DNA of 64,000 nucleotides from assembly GCF_014207135.1 (NCBI RefSeq), contig NZ_JACHCC010000005.1:62001-126000 (forward strand), read 5' to 3'. A program made the translations under genes and the position numbers. This stretch comes from Pedobacter cryoconitis (GTDB lineage: Bacteria > Bacteroidota > Bacteroidia > Sphingobacteriales > Sphingobacteriaceae). The notes beneath the pieces were generated by a model. The model was not told the DNA's origin, did not search any database, and saw nothing but the letters and a program-made list of their open reading frames with translations. Positions 31,223-40,067 of this stretch are shown here, one piece after another. The stretch's first letter is position 1; the number at the start of each line of letters is the position of its first letter.

Positions 31223-31669
31223 TTAAAGAAGCATCATATGCAGGATAGGGAAAGGTTTTCCCATCCCGTCTAAAGCAGACCGTTCAATGGTTCTGAACCC
31301 CATCTTCTCATAAAATCCAACAGCCTGCTGATTATCTTCATTCACATCAACTTTGTTTACCTTAAGGTCATCCACCGCGTAACTCAGCATTTCCTTCCCT
31401 ATTCCCTTTCCCATCACTGACGGATGGATAAATAACATTTCCAGTTTGTCACTTTCTACGCCCATAAACCCCAGGATATCACCTTCCGGATTTCTGACAC
31501 AGAACAAGTCAACCATTTTAAAATATTCGTTCAGTAGCAAAGATTTAAAAAACTGTATATCCTCCTCTTTTAAAAAGTGGTGCGTAGCCCGGACAGCCGC
31601 TTCCCACACTTCGGCCATTGCCGGAAACTCTGCTTCTTCAGGAATTTCTAATTTATATAAGGTACCCAT
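31223..31669 (-). CDS. GNAT-family N-acetyltransferase
   Basis: 148 residues. Acetyl-CoA-binding motif A is 'EMLFIHPSVMGKGIGKEMLSYAV' with the Q/R-x-x-G-x-G/A-type 'GKGIGKE' turn (about 92-100); motif B is 'VDVNEDNQQAVGFYEKMGFRTIER'. The N-terminus 'VWEAAVRATHHFLKEEDI' is typical of the YjaB/PhnO-like subgroup. It transfers acetyl to an unknown amine. It diverges from the epimerase-like gene at 31718 with only 48 nt between the starts. Confidence 0.85.
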   Translation of the reverse strand: MGTLYKLEIPEEAEFPAMAEVWEAAVRATHHFLKEEDIQFFKSLLLNEYFKMVDLFCVRNPEGDILGFMGVESDKLEMLFIHPSVMGKGIGKEMLSYAVDDLKVNKVDVNEDNQQAVGFYEKMGFRTIERSALDGMGKPFPILHMMLL

Positions 31670-31717
31670 AGCATATCAAAATTAAGAAAAATGTTATATT
31701 AGCTCATATCTGAAATT

Positions 31718-32380
31718 ATGAAAGCATCCATAAGAGCTATTATTACAGGAACTACAGGAATGGTCGGCGAGGGTGTATTGCACGAATGTCTGCAAAATCC
31801 AGCTATAGAGGCCGTTTTAATCATTAACAGAAAAGCTTCGGGTTATACACATCCCAAACTAACTGAGATCATACATGCAGACTTCTATGATTTCTCTTCC
31901 ATAGAAAATCAGCTTAAAGGATATAACGCCTGCTTCTTCTGCCTCGGAATTACTTCTGTAGGGATCACAAAAGAAGAATATTACAAAATAACTTATACAC
32001 TGACCCTGCACATTGCCACTACACTGAGCAGGTTAAATCCTGAGATGACCTTCTGTTATATTTCAGGAGCAGGAACAGACTCTACCGAAAAAAGCAATGG
32101 CTGGGCCGGTGTGAAAGGTAAAACAGAAAACGACCTGATGAAACTACCCTTTAAACAGGTTTTTGCTTTCAGACCAGGATTTATAAAAGCCATTGATGGT
32201 TTGACTAAAACCCATAAACTTTACAAATATATCTCCTGGCTCTATCCTATCGGACGTGCAATCTATCCGACCGGTTTCAGCACACTACAGGAGCTTGCAG
32301 CAGCAATGATCCATAGTGTAAATCAGGGTTATCCTCAACGAGTCATCCTCGGTAAAGACATCATCGCCCTGGCTAAATAG
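31718..32380 (+). CDS. NAD(P)-binding epimerase-like protein (HTATIP2/YwnB type)
   Basis: 220 residues. An atypical short-chain dehydrogenase: 'AIITGTTGMVGEGVLHECLQ' is the GxxGxxG nucleotide-binding loop (about 8-20). 'FFCLGITSVGITKEEYYKITYTLTLHIA', 'YISGAGTDS' and 'FAFRPGFI' match nucleoside-diphosphate-sugar-epimerase-like proteins of about this length. Catalytic competence and substrate are unclear. Its stop lies 1 nt from the end of a convergent small gene. Confidence 0.8.
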   Translation: MKASIRAIITGTTGMVGEGVLHECLQNPAIEAVLIINRKASGYTHPKLTEIIHADFYDFSSIENQLKGYNACFFCLGITSVGITKEEYYKITYTLTLHIATTLSRLNPEMTFCYISGAGTDSTEKSNGWAGVKGKTENDLMKLPFKQVFAFRPGFIKAIDGLTKTHKLYKYISWLYPIGRAIYPTGFSTLQELAAAMIHSVNQGYPQRVILGKDIIALAK

Positions 32381-32381
32381 A

Positions 32382-32552
32382 TCAGGGTTTCAGTTCATCA
32401 TCTTTTTCTTCTTTTGTTTCCACATTTTCTGTGGGATGTTTTTGTCTGGGCGGAGGAACAGGTGGTGTTCCACTAAGACCAACGCCAAAACAGGCGAGCC
32501 CGATCAGTATAACCATACCGGCCAGACGCAATATTCTCTTCATGCGTATCAT
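32382..32552 (-). CDS. Small single-span membrane protein, unknown
   Basis: 56 residues from ATG 32552 (MIRMKRILRLAGMVILIG); an alternative ATG is at 32543. One membrane segment (about 8-26) is followed by a Pro-rich PPVPPPRQ and a highly charged tail ending EEKDDELKP. No family recognised. Sequence character (positive-inside N-terminus, charged tail) supports a real gene; position gives no functional clue. Confidence 0.45.
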   Translation of the reverse strand: MIRMKRILRLAGMVILIGLACFGVGLSGTPPVPPPRQKHPTENVETKEEKDDELKP

Positions 32553-32635
32553 AGCAAAAATTATAGGGCCAGAGCTTTTCAGCACCAGCCATTCCTGAAA
32601 AATTAGTGAATTGGTGATTTTAACAGTCCTTTGGA

Positions 32636-33034
32636 CTACCCGAAAGATTCACCCGCACAGGAAGAGAAAAAGGAAGGCATTTTGGTCAGTAACTGATTAT
32701 TCAGACGATTGATCAAAAGCCCAAGGTATTGTCTGATTTGAAATTGCGTTTGAACCAGCGTGTCTTTTGCTGACACAAACAGGTTAAATGAGAAAGGCAG
32801 ATAGATATACTGCAAAAGATCGCCCTGGGCATGTTGCAGAAAACTCCGGTAAAAGATCCTTGTCCGGTAAACACTCTGGTAATTTACAGCAGATCCTGTC
32901 GTTAAAACTTTCTCCCTGTTAATTACTGATGGGGTAATGCCACCCGAAACAGTGAATAAACTAATCAATACTAAAAGTACCCCAATGCCCTGCGACAATT
33001 GCCTTTTAAGATCCACAAGTTTAAACACAGTCAT
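32636..33034 (-). CDS. Hypothetical protein with N-terminal membrane anchor
   Basis: 132 residues. A hydrophobic segment (about 16-32, GIGVLLVLISLFTVSGG) suggests a signal anchor; the rest (YRTRIFYRSFLQHAQGDLL...) has no recognised domain. It is the last gene, 21 nt after the COG3014 lipoprotein gene, of the minus-strand envelope cluster (35572 to 32636), which is the only hint to its function. Confidence 0.5.
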   Translation of the reverse strand: MTVFKLVDLKRQLSQGIGVLLVLISLFTVSGGITPSVINREKVLTTGSAVNYQSVYRTRIFYRSFLQHAQGDLLQYIYLPFSFNLFVSAKDTLVQTQFQIRQYLGLLINRLNNQLLTKMPSFFSSCAGESFG

Positions 33035-33055
33035 AAACCAAAGATAATGAATTAA

Positions 33056-34483
33056 TTACCGAAGGGTAGCATAATTATAAAACTGAATTCTGCCGGTTCC
33101 GTTCACCTTGATCGTTTTTATTTCATCAACCCCCTGACTATTCCTTAAATTGAGGTTAATTTCATTTTCTCCCATTTTCAAAGGGATACGTGCATAAGAT
33201 ATGGTGGCGGGTAAAGATTGCCAGTTACGGGTATCAGCCTTCTCAGAAAGCAAACTATAAAGCTGCATTCCATAACCAAGACCTTCCAGTAGCGAATTAT
33301 TTTTCTGGTTATCCCTTTTAGCGCTTTCTCTTAAGGTATATTCAGCAATTTTCTTCACTGCCAGTCTGGAAAGCACCTTCCCCATTTCGTTTAATGTACG
33401 CTGCTGGAGCGTCCTGAAAGCAAGCACATTAATATCTTCTGCTTTTTCCAGCGTTATATCGCCCTGAGGGCTATTAATTGTACCGGTTGAATAATAAGAT
33501 GGCTGGGCTACATATTTTGGAAACGCAGCTCTTAAACTCTCAATCGCATTAATATTTAGTTTATCCCTGTCTCCGCTATAATTGAAAGGGATTAGTAAAC
33601 CGCCAGCTGCATTACTGAAGAAGAGATTTCCACCATCTCCCCTGGTCAGTGTAAAAAATAAATCTTCCTGTTTTTTAACCGGTGCTAAACCATTCTCCCA
33701 GAAGAAAATCAGTTCACCCCCCTCGGGGGCTTTCTCTGCCTTGTATTTGATCCCGAATGCAGTCTCAAATTGGACCGCTTCTGAGGTAAATCCATTTAAA
33801 TAAGCTGTTCTGATCACATCTTTCTCCAGACCCAAAGGCAACTGGGTACCATAATAAGTTTGATCAGGGCTTTTCTGATAGATCTCAACCGCATTCCGGT
33901 AAGAGATAAAAGCATTGTTTACATCATTGTTACTTTCGTAAATCATGCCCTGGAGCATTAAAGAGAATGCATCCTGCGAATAGCGTTTATCTTTATTATT
34001 GAATTTGTCACCCTGTTCCTGTGTTTGCAGACTGATCCGCCTGGCTTCTACAACTGCATCCTCCGTATTATGAAGATACAGGTAGTTAAGCGCCTTATAA
34101 TAATGGATCATGAACTTCTCAAAGTCCTCTCCTTTATAACGCTGGGTCATCGGGTTAACCAGAATTCCCACAGTAGCATCCATCGTACCGGTCAAACCTG
34201 TTTCCAGTAACTGGTCAGCTTCATTAAAATATTTGTTACTGTTCTCGTATTCTCCAAGTAAATGGCTGACCCTCCCTTTTTCCATCAGGAAAAGGAGCTT
34301 GTTTCTGGGTTTCTGGATCAGGCTGTTTTTATCCAGTTCCTTTTCCGCCGTCGCATAATTTCCTGCCGAAATATTCTGGTAATAAGGAATGATCCGGTCG
34401 TTATAACTTGCGCAACCAAATAAAAAAAGCATCAATCCTGCAACAGATGATGCCCGAAGAATATGCATACGAATGCTTGTCAT
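33056..34483 (-). CDS. COG3014-type TPR-like lipoprotein
   Basis: 475 residues; M6 (34468) is an alternative start. Lipobox LFLFGC with Cys24. The body has TPR-like helical repeats ('NYATAEKELDKNSLI', 'GRVSHLLGEYENSNKYFNEADQLLE', 'NNVNNAFISYRNAVEIYQKS', about 40-220), and the C-terminal part is beta-rich. The layout matches the COG3014 family, which in Bacteroidota is found next to LpoB-like proteins. An outer-membrane lipoprotein with a peptidoglycan-synthesis-related role is plausible but unproven. Confidence 0.75.
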   Translation of the reverse strand: MTSIRMHILRASSVAGLMLFLFGCASYNDRIIPYYQNISAGNYATAEKELDKNSLIQKPRNKLLFLMEKGRVSHLLGEYENSNKYFNEADQLLETGLTGTMDATVGILVNPMTQRYKGEDFEKFMIHYYKALNYLYLHNTEDAVVEARRISLQTQEQGDKFNNKDKRYSQDAFSLMLQGMIYESNNDVNNAFISYRNAVEIYQKSPDQTYYGTQLPLGLEKDVIRTAYLNGFTSEAVQFETAFGIKYKAEKAPEGGELIFFWENGLAPVKKQEDLFFTLTRGDGGNLFFSNAAGGLLIPFNYSGDRDKLNINAIESLRAAFPKYVAQPSYYSTGTINSPQGDITLEKAEDINVLAFRTLQQRTLNEMGKVLSRLAVKKIAEYTLRESAKRDNQKNNSLLEGLGYGMQLYSLLSEKADTRNWQSLPATISYARIPLKMGENEINLNLRNSQGVDEIKTIKVNGTGRIQFYNYATLR

Positions 34484-34496
34484 TTGCTTTGTATAT

Positions 34497-34526
34497 GCCC
34501 TGAAATCATCGCAATGATTTCAGGGC
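34497..34526. other. Intercistronic stem-loop
   Basis: GCCCTGAAATCAT-cgc-AATGATTTCAGGGC (13-14-bp stem) between the lpoB-like gene and the COG3014 gene on the minus strand. No U-run on either side, so probably an mRNA processing or stability hairpin. Confidence 0.55.
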
Positions 34527-34543
34527 AATGGGAAATTACCGGA

Positions 34544-35137
34544 TTAGTTTTTAACGTATTTGGCTATTTTCTTTTCGCCGATCCAGACAACTTCATTGGT
34601 CTGAATATTAGTCAGTTCAAGATTCACCTGGTAGTAAACAACTTTCTGACGTTTATGTGCATCTACGATAGAATTGATAGAGCCTTGCAGAATATAATCT
34701 GCTCCATTCTCCAGACCGAATTTCTTGATCGTTGAATTAGAAGCATTGGTTTGCTGATCTGCTTTTTCAGCACGTAATTCTTCACGTTTTTTACCACCTT
34801 GTACTAAACGAACTCTTTGTGTCTGTACAAAAGCACTTTCAATATCTTTCACAAAAGTTTCCGCATCAATATGCTCATGGCTTTTGTTCTGTACAAAACC
34901 TACGATAACCACAGGTTTTTTACCTTGCTGATCATCCTGATGGCTGGTAATCCAGTTTGCATTCAAAATGTTTTTGGTCAGTTCATCAGCTACCATTCTG
35001 GAATCACTGTTATTCCATGAACCACTGATATCTATAGTCTGATCTGTACTTACGCGTGTTACCTGTCTGGAGCATGAAGAAATCAGTATTCCTGAAGCTG
35101 CAAACGCAGTAACTGTTAAAAGTTTATTTAGTCTCAT
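34544..35137 (-). CDS. LpoB-like penicillin-binding protein activator lipoprotein
   Basis: 197 residues. Signal peptide with lipobox ILISSC (Cys22). 'TIDISGSWNNSDSRMVADELTKNILNANWI', 'KPVVIVGFVQNKSHEHIDAETFVKDIESAFVQ', 'KKFGLENGADYILQGSINSIVD' and 'YYQVNLELTNIQTNEVVWIGEKKIAKYVKN' follow the LpoB pattern throughout. In E. coli, LpoB in the outer membrane activates PBP1b across the periplasm; the partner here is unknown. Middle gene of the envelope cluster. Confidence 0.85.
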   Translation of the reverse strand: MRLNKLLTVTAFAASGILISSCSRQVTRVSTDQTIDISGSWNNSDSRMVADELTKNILNANWITSHQDDQQGKKPVVIVGFVQNKSHEHIDAETFVKDIESAFVQTQRVRLVQGGKKREELRAEKADQQTNASNSTIKKFGLENGADYILQGSINSIVDAHKRQKVVYYQVNLELTNIQTNEVVWIGEKKIAKYVKN

Positions 35138-35188
35138 CTGTGTTATTCGGGTTATATTATAATTGTTAGATCTTATTTCCGGGAATTG

Positions 35189-35572
35189 TTACCAGCCAAA
35201 CCAGAAACTATTGCGTCCGCCGTAGTAGTTTCCATAGTTATATCCACCATATCTGCTGAAGGGAGAGAAATCTGCACCGATACTCAGGTATGGATAGTCA
35301 TAATAACCATTCATCCGTTCCTGGTGTCTCCATTCACGGTTCTGACGGCGACGTTCCATTTTGGCCTCATACCAGTCATAAGCCTTGTAAGTATTCTGAA
35401 TGGTAGTTCCATGCTGACTGATCAGCGAGTCTGCAACTTTGAAATATTTTTCCTGACTTTCTCTATATCTCGGGTTTTGATCCGGAGCTAAACCAGATTG
35501 CTGTGCATTTGCTGTCCCAGCATAAAAACTACCTAACAATAAGCTGGAAATAACTATTAAATTCCTTTTCAT
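35189..35572 (-). CDS. Secreted Tyr/Gly-rich protein of unknown function
   Basis: 127 residues with a signal peptide cut after NAQ (residue 24). The middle is charged and helical ('KAYDWYEAKMERRRQNREWRHQERMNG'); the last 35 residues are Tyr/Gly/Asn-rich with aromatic repeats (YGGYNYGNYYGG) and end in FWFGW. No family recognised. It is the first gene of the cluster with the lpoB-like and COG3014 genes (51-nt gap), suggesting a cell-envelope role. Confidence 0.7.
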   Translation of the reverse strand: MKRNLIVISSLLLGSFYAGTANAQQSGLAPDQNPRYRESQEKYFKVADSLISQHGTTIQNTYKAYDWYEAKMERRRQNREWRHQERMNGYYDYPYLSIGADFSPFSRYGGYNYGNYYGGRNSFWFGW

Positions 35573-35796
35573 GGCCTTAAATTAATTACAACAAAAATAA
35601 GTAAAATTTGAATCAGACGTATCTTTTCAAAGTCAGGCCCAGTTAATTTAACGTTTTTTAACGAAAACATGATAAACCAGTTCCGGCCATCGCAGAAGCA
35701 TTATATTACAATATTCAATTTCAGCACCAGATTTCCCGTAAAAGAAAATTAGTATAAACTTATAAATAAATTAATATCTCAGTTCAGGAAACCGTT

Positions 35797-37374
35797 CTAT
35801 TTTTGTTGTAAATTGATATCATCTATAATTACGTCGGCCGTACTTTGATTCAGAAAACCAATCCGGATAGTTTTCATATGACCTGGTTTGGTATGGGCCG
35901 TAGAGAAGTTCATTTGATGGCTGGTGAAATCCTGTCCTGCTTTGTCTATTGACTGATAGCCTTTCTCCACCTGACCGCTCACTGGGACAAGATTATCTGC
36001 ATTTACAGTAATACTTCCCCTGCCTTTACTCCAATAAGTCAACTGATAGGCCTTGTCAGGATCTAAATACAAATACTGAACAAGAGATTGTCCGGGAGCG
36101 ATAACCACTCCGTTTTTACCGGTTCTTTTGGTTAAAGTAGTCAACTGTGCCGTTCCTGTCCAGGGAAATAACTGTTTAAATTCAAAAGAAGGATTTGCCA
36201 GTTCATTGCCTTTTTCAACCGGCCACTGATATCCCCGGGCATAATCTACTTCCATATCCACCGCTCCGTTTTTACCATAGGTACCTAAAAGCAGGTTCAT
36301 AAAATGGTCAGGAGATTTGATAGCTGCCGGATCACTCCATTCTTTTTTCAACTCACCATTGACATAAAACTTCAGTCCCGCAGCTGTCCACAGCAAACCA
36401 TGCGTTACCCAATGATCAACAAAGTCGACTCCCTTAACATCATACTGACCAATATTATGTAAAAACTTGCCTGTCGAATCAACATTACCATGTAAAACGA
36501 TCTCGGAGTTCAGGTTTTCAAATACATCAATTTCAAACACTTGCCCATGTGGTCTCTTGCCTGTCAATCCTAAGGCATGGTCACCATCTTCAATATAATA
36601 TGCCGGCTCAGGCCCCGGAGAATCAAACCAATATGCCGTATTGACCAACTCTGCTTTTCCGGAAGATTTTCTTTTTACCCTGACTTCGAAATACCCTCCG
36701 CGTTTATTGTCCAGCAGATTCTCGTTACTATTCCAGTCATAAGTCTGTATAGAAGAGATTTTACGACCCGATGTCATGAAAGGTTTCACAGGTACGGAAT
36801 CATTCGTGACCAGATGCAGTGTACTTCCGGTAAGGATCAGTCCTGGTTCGGGTAACATGCCGGCCTTAAATTCCGCCCAGTTATATTTTTCCACAAAGTC
36901 CAGATTTGAATAATACTGTGTTGACCACTTATTTCTATTGAGCAGCTCATCATTAAATTCATCCTGCCAGAATAGTTTCATTCCTTCGGGAACCGCCGCA
37001 GAGGAAGGAATAGAAAGATGAAGTGCCTCCTGCTGATCTATTTCCCATTTTTTAGAGGTAAATACTTTAGTATGAATTGTCCGGGCAGAACCTGATTTAC
37101 CGACCGGTTTCAGCCAGACATCATAGAGAGTTTCAGGTTTTACTCCCTGTATATAATAACTGGTTCCGGGAGACTTCACAATGGCATTAGCCTTTCCAGG
37201 CTGAGTGCTCTTTGCCGACCAGTAGATCTGATATTCGGTAGCATCTGATATTGCATTCCAGGATAATCTGACCCAACTTCTGGTACCTAGTGTTTTTAAG
37301 TGTAAGGGCTCTGACTGAGCATAAGTTGTATAAGCAAAAAAGATAGATAATGAGAAAACGGCTAAAAATTTCAT
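35797..37374 (-). CDS. Secreted glycoside hydrolase family 16 enzyme with N-terminal FN3 domain
   Basis: 525 residues. Signal peptide (1-20, cut after YAQ); fibronectin type III-like domain (about 25-105); GH16 catalytic jelly roll (about 130-390) with the E-x-D-x-x-E signature EIDVFE (Glu281 nucleophile, Asp283, Glu286 acid/base); C-terminal carbohydrate-binding-like beta domain (about 395-525). GH16 enzymes cleave beta-1,3/1,4-glucans, agarose, porphyran or carrageenan; the specificity cannot be told from sequence reading. No SusC/D genes are adjacent, so it is not in a polysaccharide utilisation locus here. Confidence 0.88.
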   Translation of the reverse strand: MKFLAVFSLSIFFAYTTYAQSEPLHLKTLGTRSWVRLSWNAISDATEYQIYWSAKSTQPGKANAIVKSPGTSYYIQGVKPETLYDVWLKPVGKSGSARTIHTKVFTSKKWEIDQQEALHLSIPSSAAVPEGMKLFWQDEFNDELLNRNKWSTQYYSNLDFVEKYNWAEFKAGMLPEPGLILTGSTLHLVTNDSVPVKPFMTSGRKISSIQTYDWNSNENLLDNKRGGYFEVRVKRKSSGKAELVNTAYWFDSPGPEPAYYIEDGDHALGLTGKRPHGQVFEIDVFENLNSEIVLHGNVDSTGKFLHNIGQYDVKGVDFVDHWVTHGLLWTAAGLKFYVNGELKKEWSDPAAIKSPDHFMNLLLGTYGKNGAVDMEVDYARGYQWPVEKGNELANPSFEFKQLFPWTGTAQLTTLTKRTGKNGVVIAPGQSLVQYLYLDPDKAYQLTYWSKGRGSITVNADNLVPVSGQVEKGYQSIDKAGQDFTSHQMNFSTAHTKPGHMKTIRIGFLNQSTADVIIDDINLQQK

Positions 37375-37627
37375 GTGTTTTTGACTAAAAATCGGGGAGA
37401 ATTTTAATTTAAATGGTTATTTACAAGCAATCTAGCAGATTTTAACAGGAAATAAAAGTATCAGGCAATATCTTATTCAAAATTGTAAATACCCACGTCC
37501 TGTGGTAATACTTCGATTTAGCTATTAAAAAACAGCCAATACGCCGCAAATTGGGAGAAATAATAATAAATTGTGATATTTAACCTATCTATTAATAAAA
37601 GAATATTATCAAAACACATTTATGCTT

Positions 37628-38515
37628 ATGAAAAAACTTACTTTAATACTCTTAATGGCCGGCATCAGCCTGATGGGTTATGCACAGACCACCCCCAAAA
37701 CAGATACAACCAAAATCTGGACGATCCACGGAGAAAATACATTTCTGATTAACCAGAGTTCCTTTTCCAACTGGGCTTCTGGTGGGGTAAATTCGGTAGC
37801 TGGCAACATCTTGCTCAACTATGATTTCAATTATAAAAAAGCCGTATGGAGTTGGGATAATAAAGTAATTCTTGGTTACGGATTAAGTAAACAGCAAGGT
37901 ATTGGTACACGTAAAAATGATGACAGGATTATTCTCAATAGTTTGTTAGGTCGTCAGGCATCTAAATACTGGATGTATACTTTTTATATGAACTTTCAGT
38001 CTCAGTTTGCTAAAGGTTATAAATATGACGGGACTAACCAGACTTTAATCTCAAGTGCTTTTGCCCCTGCTTACTTAACTTTCGGGCCTGGTTTTGCCTA
38101 TAAACGTTCAGATAATTTCAGGATTAATATTTCGCCTGCGGCTGCACGTATTATTATTGTTCAGAATGACAGTCTTTCTCACCAGGGTGCTTTTGGTGTT
38201 GATCCTGACAAAAAAAGCAAGTTTCAATTTGGCGCCTCATTAGATGCCTATTACAAAGTCAACCTGATTGAGAACATCAGCCTGGAAAATACGCTGAAAC
38301 TATATTCAGATTATCTTGATAAACCCGGCAATATCTACACCGATTATACAGCAAATCTTTTCATGAAAGTAAACAAGTTTGTAACAGTTAATGCAGGTGT
38401 ACAACTGATTTATGATGATAGAACCAAAATCCTTAAAAATGACGGATCTGGTGCTACACATGCAGCGTTACAGGTAAAACAAATATTCGGAGCCGGAGTG
38501 ACTTATAAATTCTAA
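37628..38515 (+). CDS. DUF3078 outer-membrane-type protein
   Basis: 295 residues from ATG 37628 (MKKLTLILLMAGISLMGYAQ); ATG 37622 is two codons upstream. Signal peptide cut after YAQ. 'NTFLINQSSFSNWASGGVNSVAGNILLNYDFNY' and 'WSWDNKVILGYGLSKQ' are the conserved N-terminal signature of DUF3078. Alternating beta strands and the aromatic-ending C-terminus (GAGVTYKF) suggest an outer-membrane barrel. Function unknown. Confidence 0.88.
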   Translation: MKKLTLILLMAGISLMGYAQTTPKTDTTKIWTIHGENTFLINQSSFSNWASGGVNSVAGNILLNYDFNYKKAVWSWDNKVILGYGLSKQQGIGTRKNDDRIILNSLLGRQASKYWMYTFYMNFQSQFAKGYKYDGTNQTLISSAFAPAYLTFGPGFAYKRSDNFRINISPAAARIIIVQNDSLSHQGAFGVDPDKKSKFQFGASLDAYYKVNLIENISLENTLKLYSDYLDKPGNIYTDYTANLFMKVNKFVTVNAGVQLIYDDRTKILKNDGSGATHAALQVKQIFGAGVTYKF

Positions 38516-38530
38516 GTTTTATCCAATCAT

Positions 38531-38564
38531 AAAAAATTGCCCTGTTTTGCAGGGCAATTTTTTA
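38531..38564. terminator. Bidirectional terminator DUF3078 / MHS transporter
   Basis: AAAAAATTGCCCTG-ttttg-CAGGGCAATTTTTT, a long symmetrical hairpin between convergent genes. Confidence 0.9.
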
Positions 38565-38580
38565 TAATTAATTTTTCAGC

Positions 38581-39930
38581 TTATCCATCCAGTTCTTTGT
38601 TGAGTTTTGAAGTCTCTTTCGAATCCTCCATAAAAACATAGACTATCAGCGACATGAATATACATCCGGTTATATACCAGTAAAAATAAGGCTCATGTCC
38701 TATGTTTTTAAACCATAAGGCTAAATATTCAACTGTTCCTCCAAATATGGCTACGGTAATCCCGTAAGGTAAACCTACACCCAATGCTCTAATCTGCGCA
38801 GGAAAAAGCTCTGCTTTAACAATAGCATTAATACTGGTATATCCGCTCACAATAACTAAACCTGCCAGTAAAAGAAAAAATGCCCCCCAATGTGAAGTTG
38901 TATGGCTTAAAGTAGTTAACAAAGGCACTGTAAATATCGTTCCCAGTACGCCAAAACCGATAAGCAATGGTTTACGGCCTATCCGATCGGAAAGGCTGCC
39001 AAACAGAGGCTGTAACATGGCAAACAGGAAAAGAGAACAGAAAGAAATCAATGTAGATTCTCCTTTTGTCAGGTGCACTGTATTAACCAGGAATTTCTGC
39101 ATGTATGTGGTATAAGTATAAAATGCCAGGGTACCTCCCAGTGTAAGCCCGATAACTGTTAATATCGCCTTAGGGTGTCTGAGCAGTTCCTTGATCGTCC
39201 CGTTTTTATCATCCTTTTTACTTTTCTGAGCTTCAAATGCTTTGGTTTCATGTAAGCTTTTACGCAGATACAAGGCTACAATCGATAATATTGCTCCTAT
39301 TACAAATGGAATGCGCCATCCCCAGGAAATTAATTGTTCTTCTGTCAATATCCGCTGAAGTACGATCTGTATCCCTAAAGCAATCAGCTGCCCGCCAATC
39401 AGGGTAACGTATTGGAAACTGGAATAAAATCCACGGCGATTTTTAGTAGCCATTTCGCTGAGGTAAGTAGCTGAAACACCATATTCCCCACCTACACTCA
39501 AGCCCTGTAACAACCTGGCCACTAATAACAATACAGGAGCAACTATCCCTATCGTTTTATAAGCTGGGGTTAGCGCAATCAGTAAAGAGCCTAAAGACAT
39601 CAGTAATACTGAAAGCGTCATACTTTGTTTACGGCCTGCCTTGTCTGCAATCCGGCCAAACATCCATCCGCCAATTGGGCGCATCAGAAAACCCAGTGCA
39701 AAAACCCCGGCAGTATTCAGTAATTGTGCGGTCGCATCCCCTTTAGGGAAAAAGGAAGAAGAAAAATATAAGGCAAATGCAGAATAAGCATACCAGTCAT
39801 ACCATTCTACCAGGTTACCCACAGAACCTCCGAAAATGGCTCTTAACCTTTGTCTGGAGATTTTCGGAGATACCTGATCTTCACCAGTCATTTGTTTGAT
39901 AGCGTCTGCTAACTCAGTCTCTCTTTTCAT
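38581..39930 (-). CDS. MHS-family MFS transporter (KgtP/ShiA-like)
   Basis: 449 residues, 12 predicted membrane segments. Metabolite:H+ symporter family signs: 'GNLVEWYDWYAYSAFALYFSSSFFP' in segment 1, 'GRIADKAGRKQSMTLSVLLM' loop 2-3, 'ARLLQGLSVGGEYGVSATYLSEMA' in segment 4, 'GSLSDRIGRKPLL' in loop 8-9. The family imports dicarboxylates, shikimate or betaines; substrate unknown. Its start is divergent from the arsR-type gene with a 137-bp shared upstream region that contains ArsR-operator-like repeats on the other side. Confidence 0.9.
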   Translation of the reverse strand: MKRETELADAIKQMTGEDQVSPKISRQRLRAIFGGSVGNLVEWYDWYAYSAFALYFSSSFFPKGDATAQLLNTAGVFALGFLMRPIGGWMFGRIADKAGRKQSMTLSVLLMSLGSLLIALTPAYKTIGIVAPVLLLVARLLQGLSVGGEYGVSATYLSEMATKNRRGFYSSFQYVTLIGGQLIALGIQIVLQRILTEEQLISWGWRIPFVIGAILSIVALYLRKSLHETKAFEAQKSKKDDKNGTIKELLRHPKAILTVIGLTLGGTLAFYTYTTYMQKFLVNTVHLTKGESTLISFCSLFLFAMLQPLFGSLSDRIGRKPLLIGFGVLGTIFTVPLLTTLSHTTSHWGAFFLLLAGLVIVSGYTSINAIVKAELFPAQIRALGVGLPYGITVAIFGGTVEYLALWFKNIGHEPYFYWYITGCIFMSLIVYVFMEDSKETSKLNKELDG

Positions 39931-40004
39931 CTGTTCAGGTACTCTTACTAAAAGTAATTATAAACACGCTCTGATTGCAACAAAAGGAAAAATAAACAAA
40001 ATAT

Positions 40005-40035
40005 TTGCGTAACCAAAAGGTTTCATTTACATTTG
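40005..40035 (+). promoter_or_regulatory. Promoter of the arsR/SRPBCC operon
   Basis: TTTG near 40005, about 20-nt spacer (containing AACCaaaaGGTT), TACATTTG at 40028-40035. Transcription would start near 40042, at the edge of the operator. Confidence 0.7.
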
Positions 40036-40043
40036 TAATCGAA

Positions 40044-40061
40044 CGGTTACATAATTAACCG
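40044..40061. promoter_or_regulatory. ArsR-type operator
   Basis: CGGTTA-CATAAT-TAACCG, a perfect 6-bp inverted repeat with a 6-nt spacer, between the -7 box and the arsR ATG (40068). The upstream AACCaaaaGGTT in the -33/-7 spacer may be a second half-site pair. Both fit autorepression. Confidence 0.65.
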
Positions 40062-40067
40062 GATACC

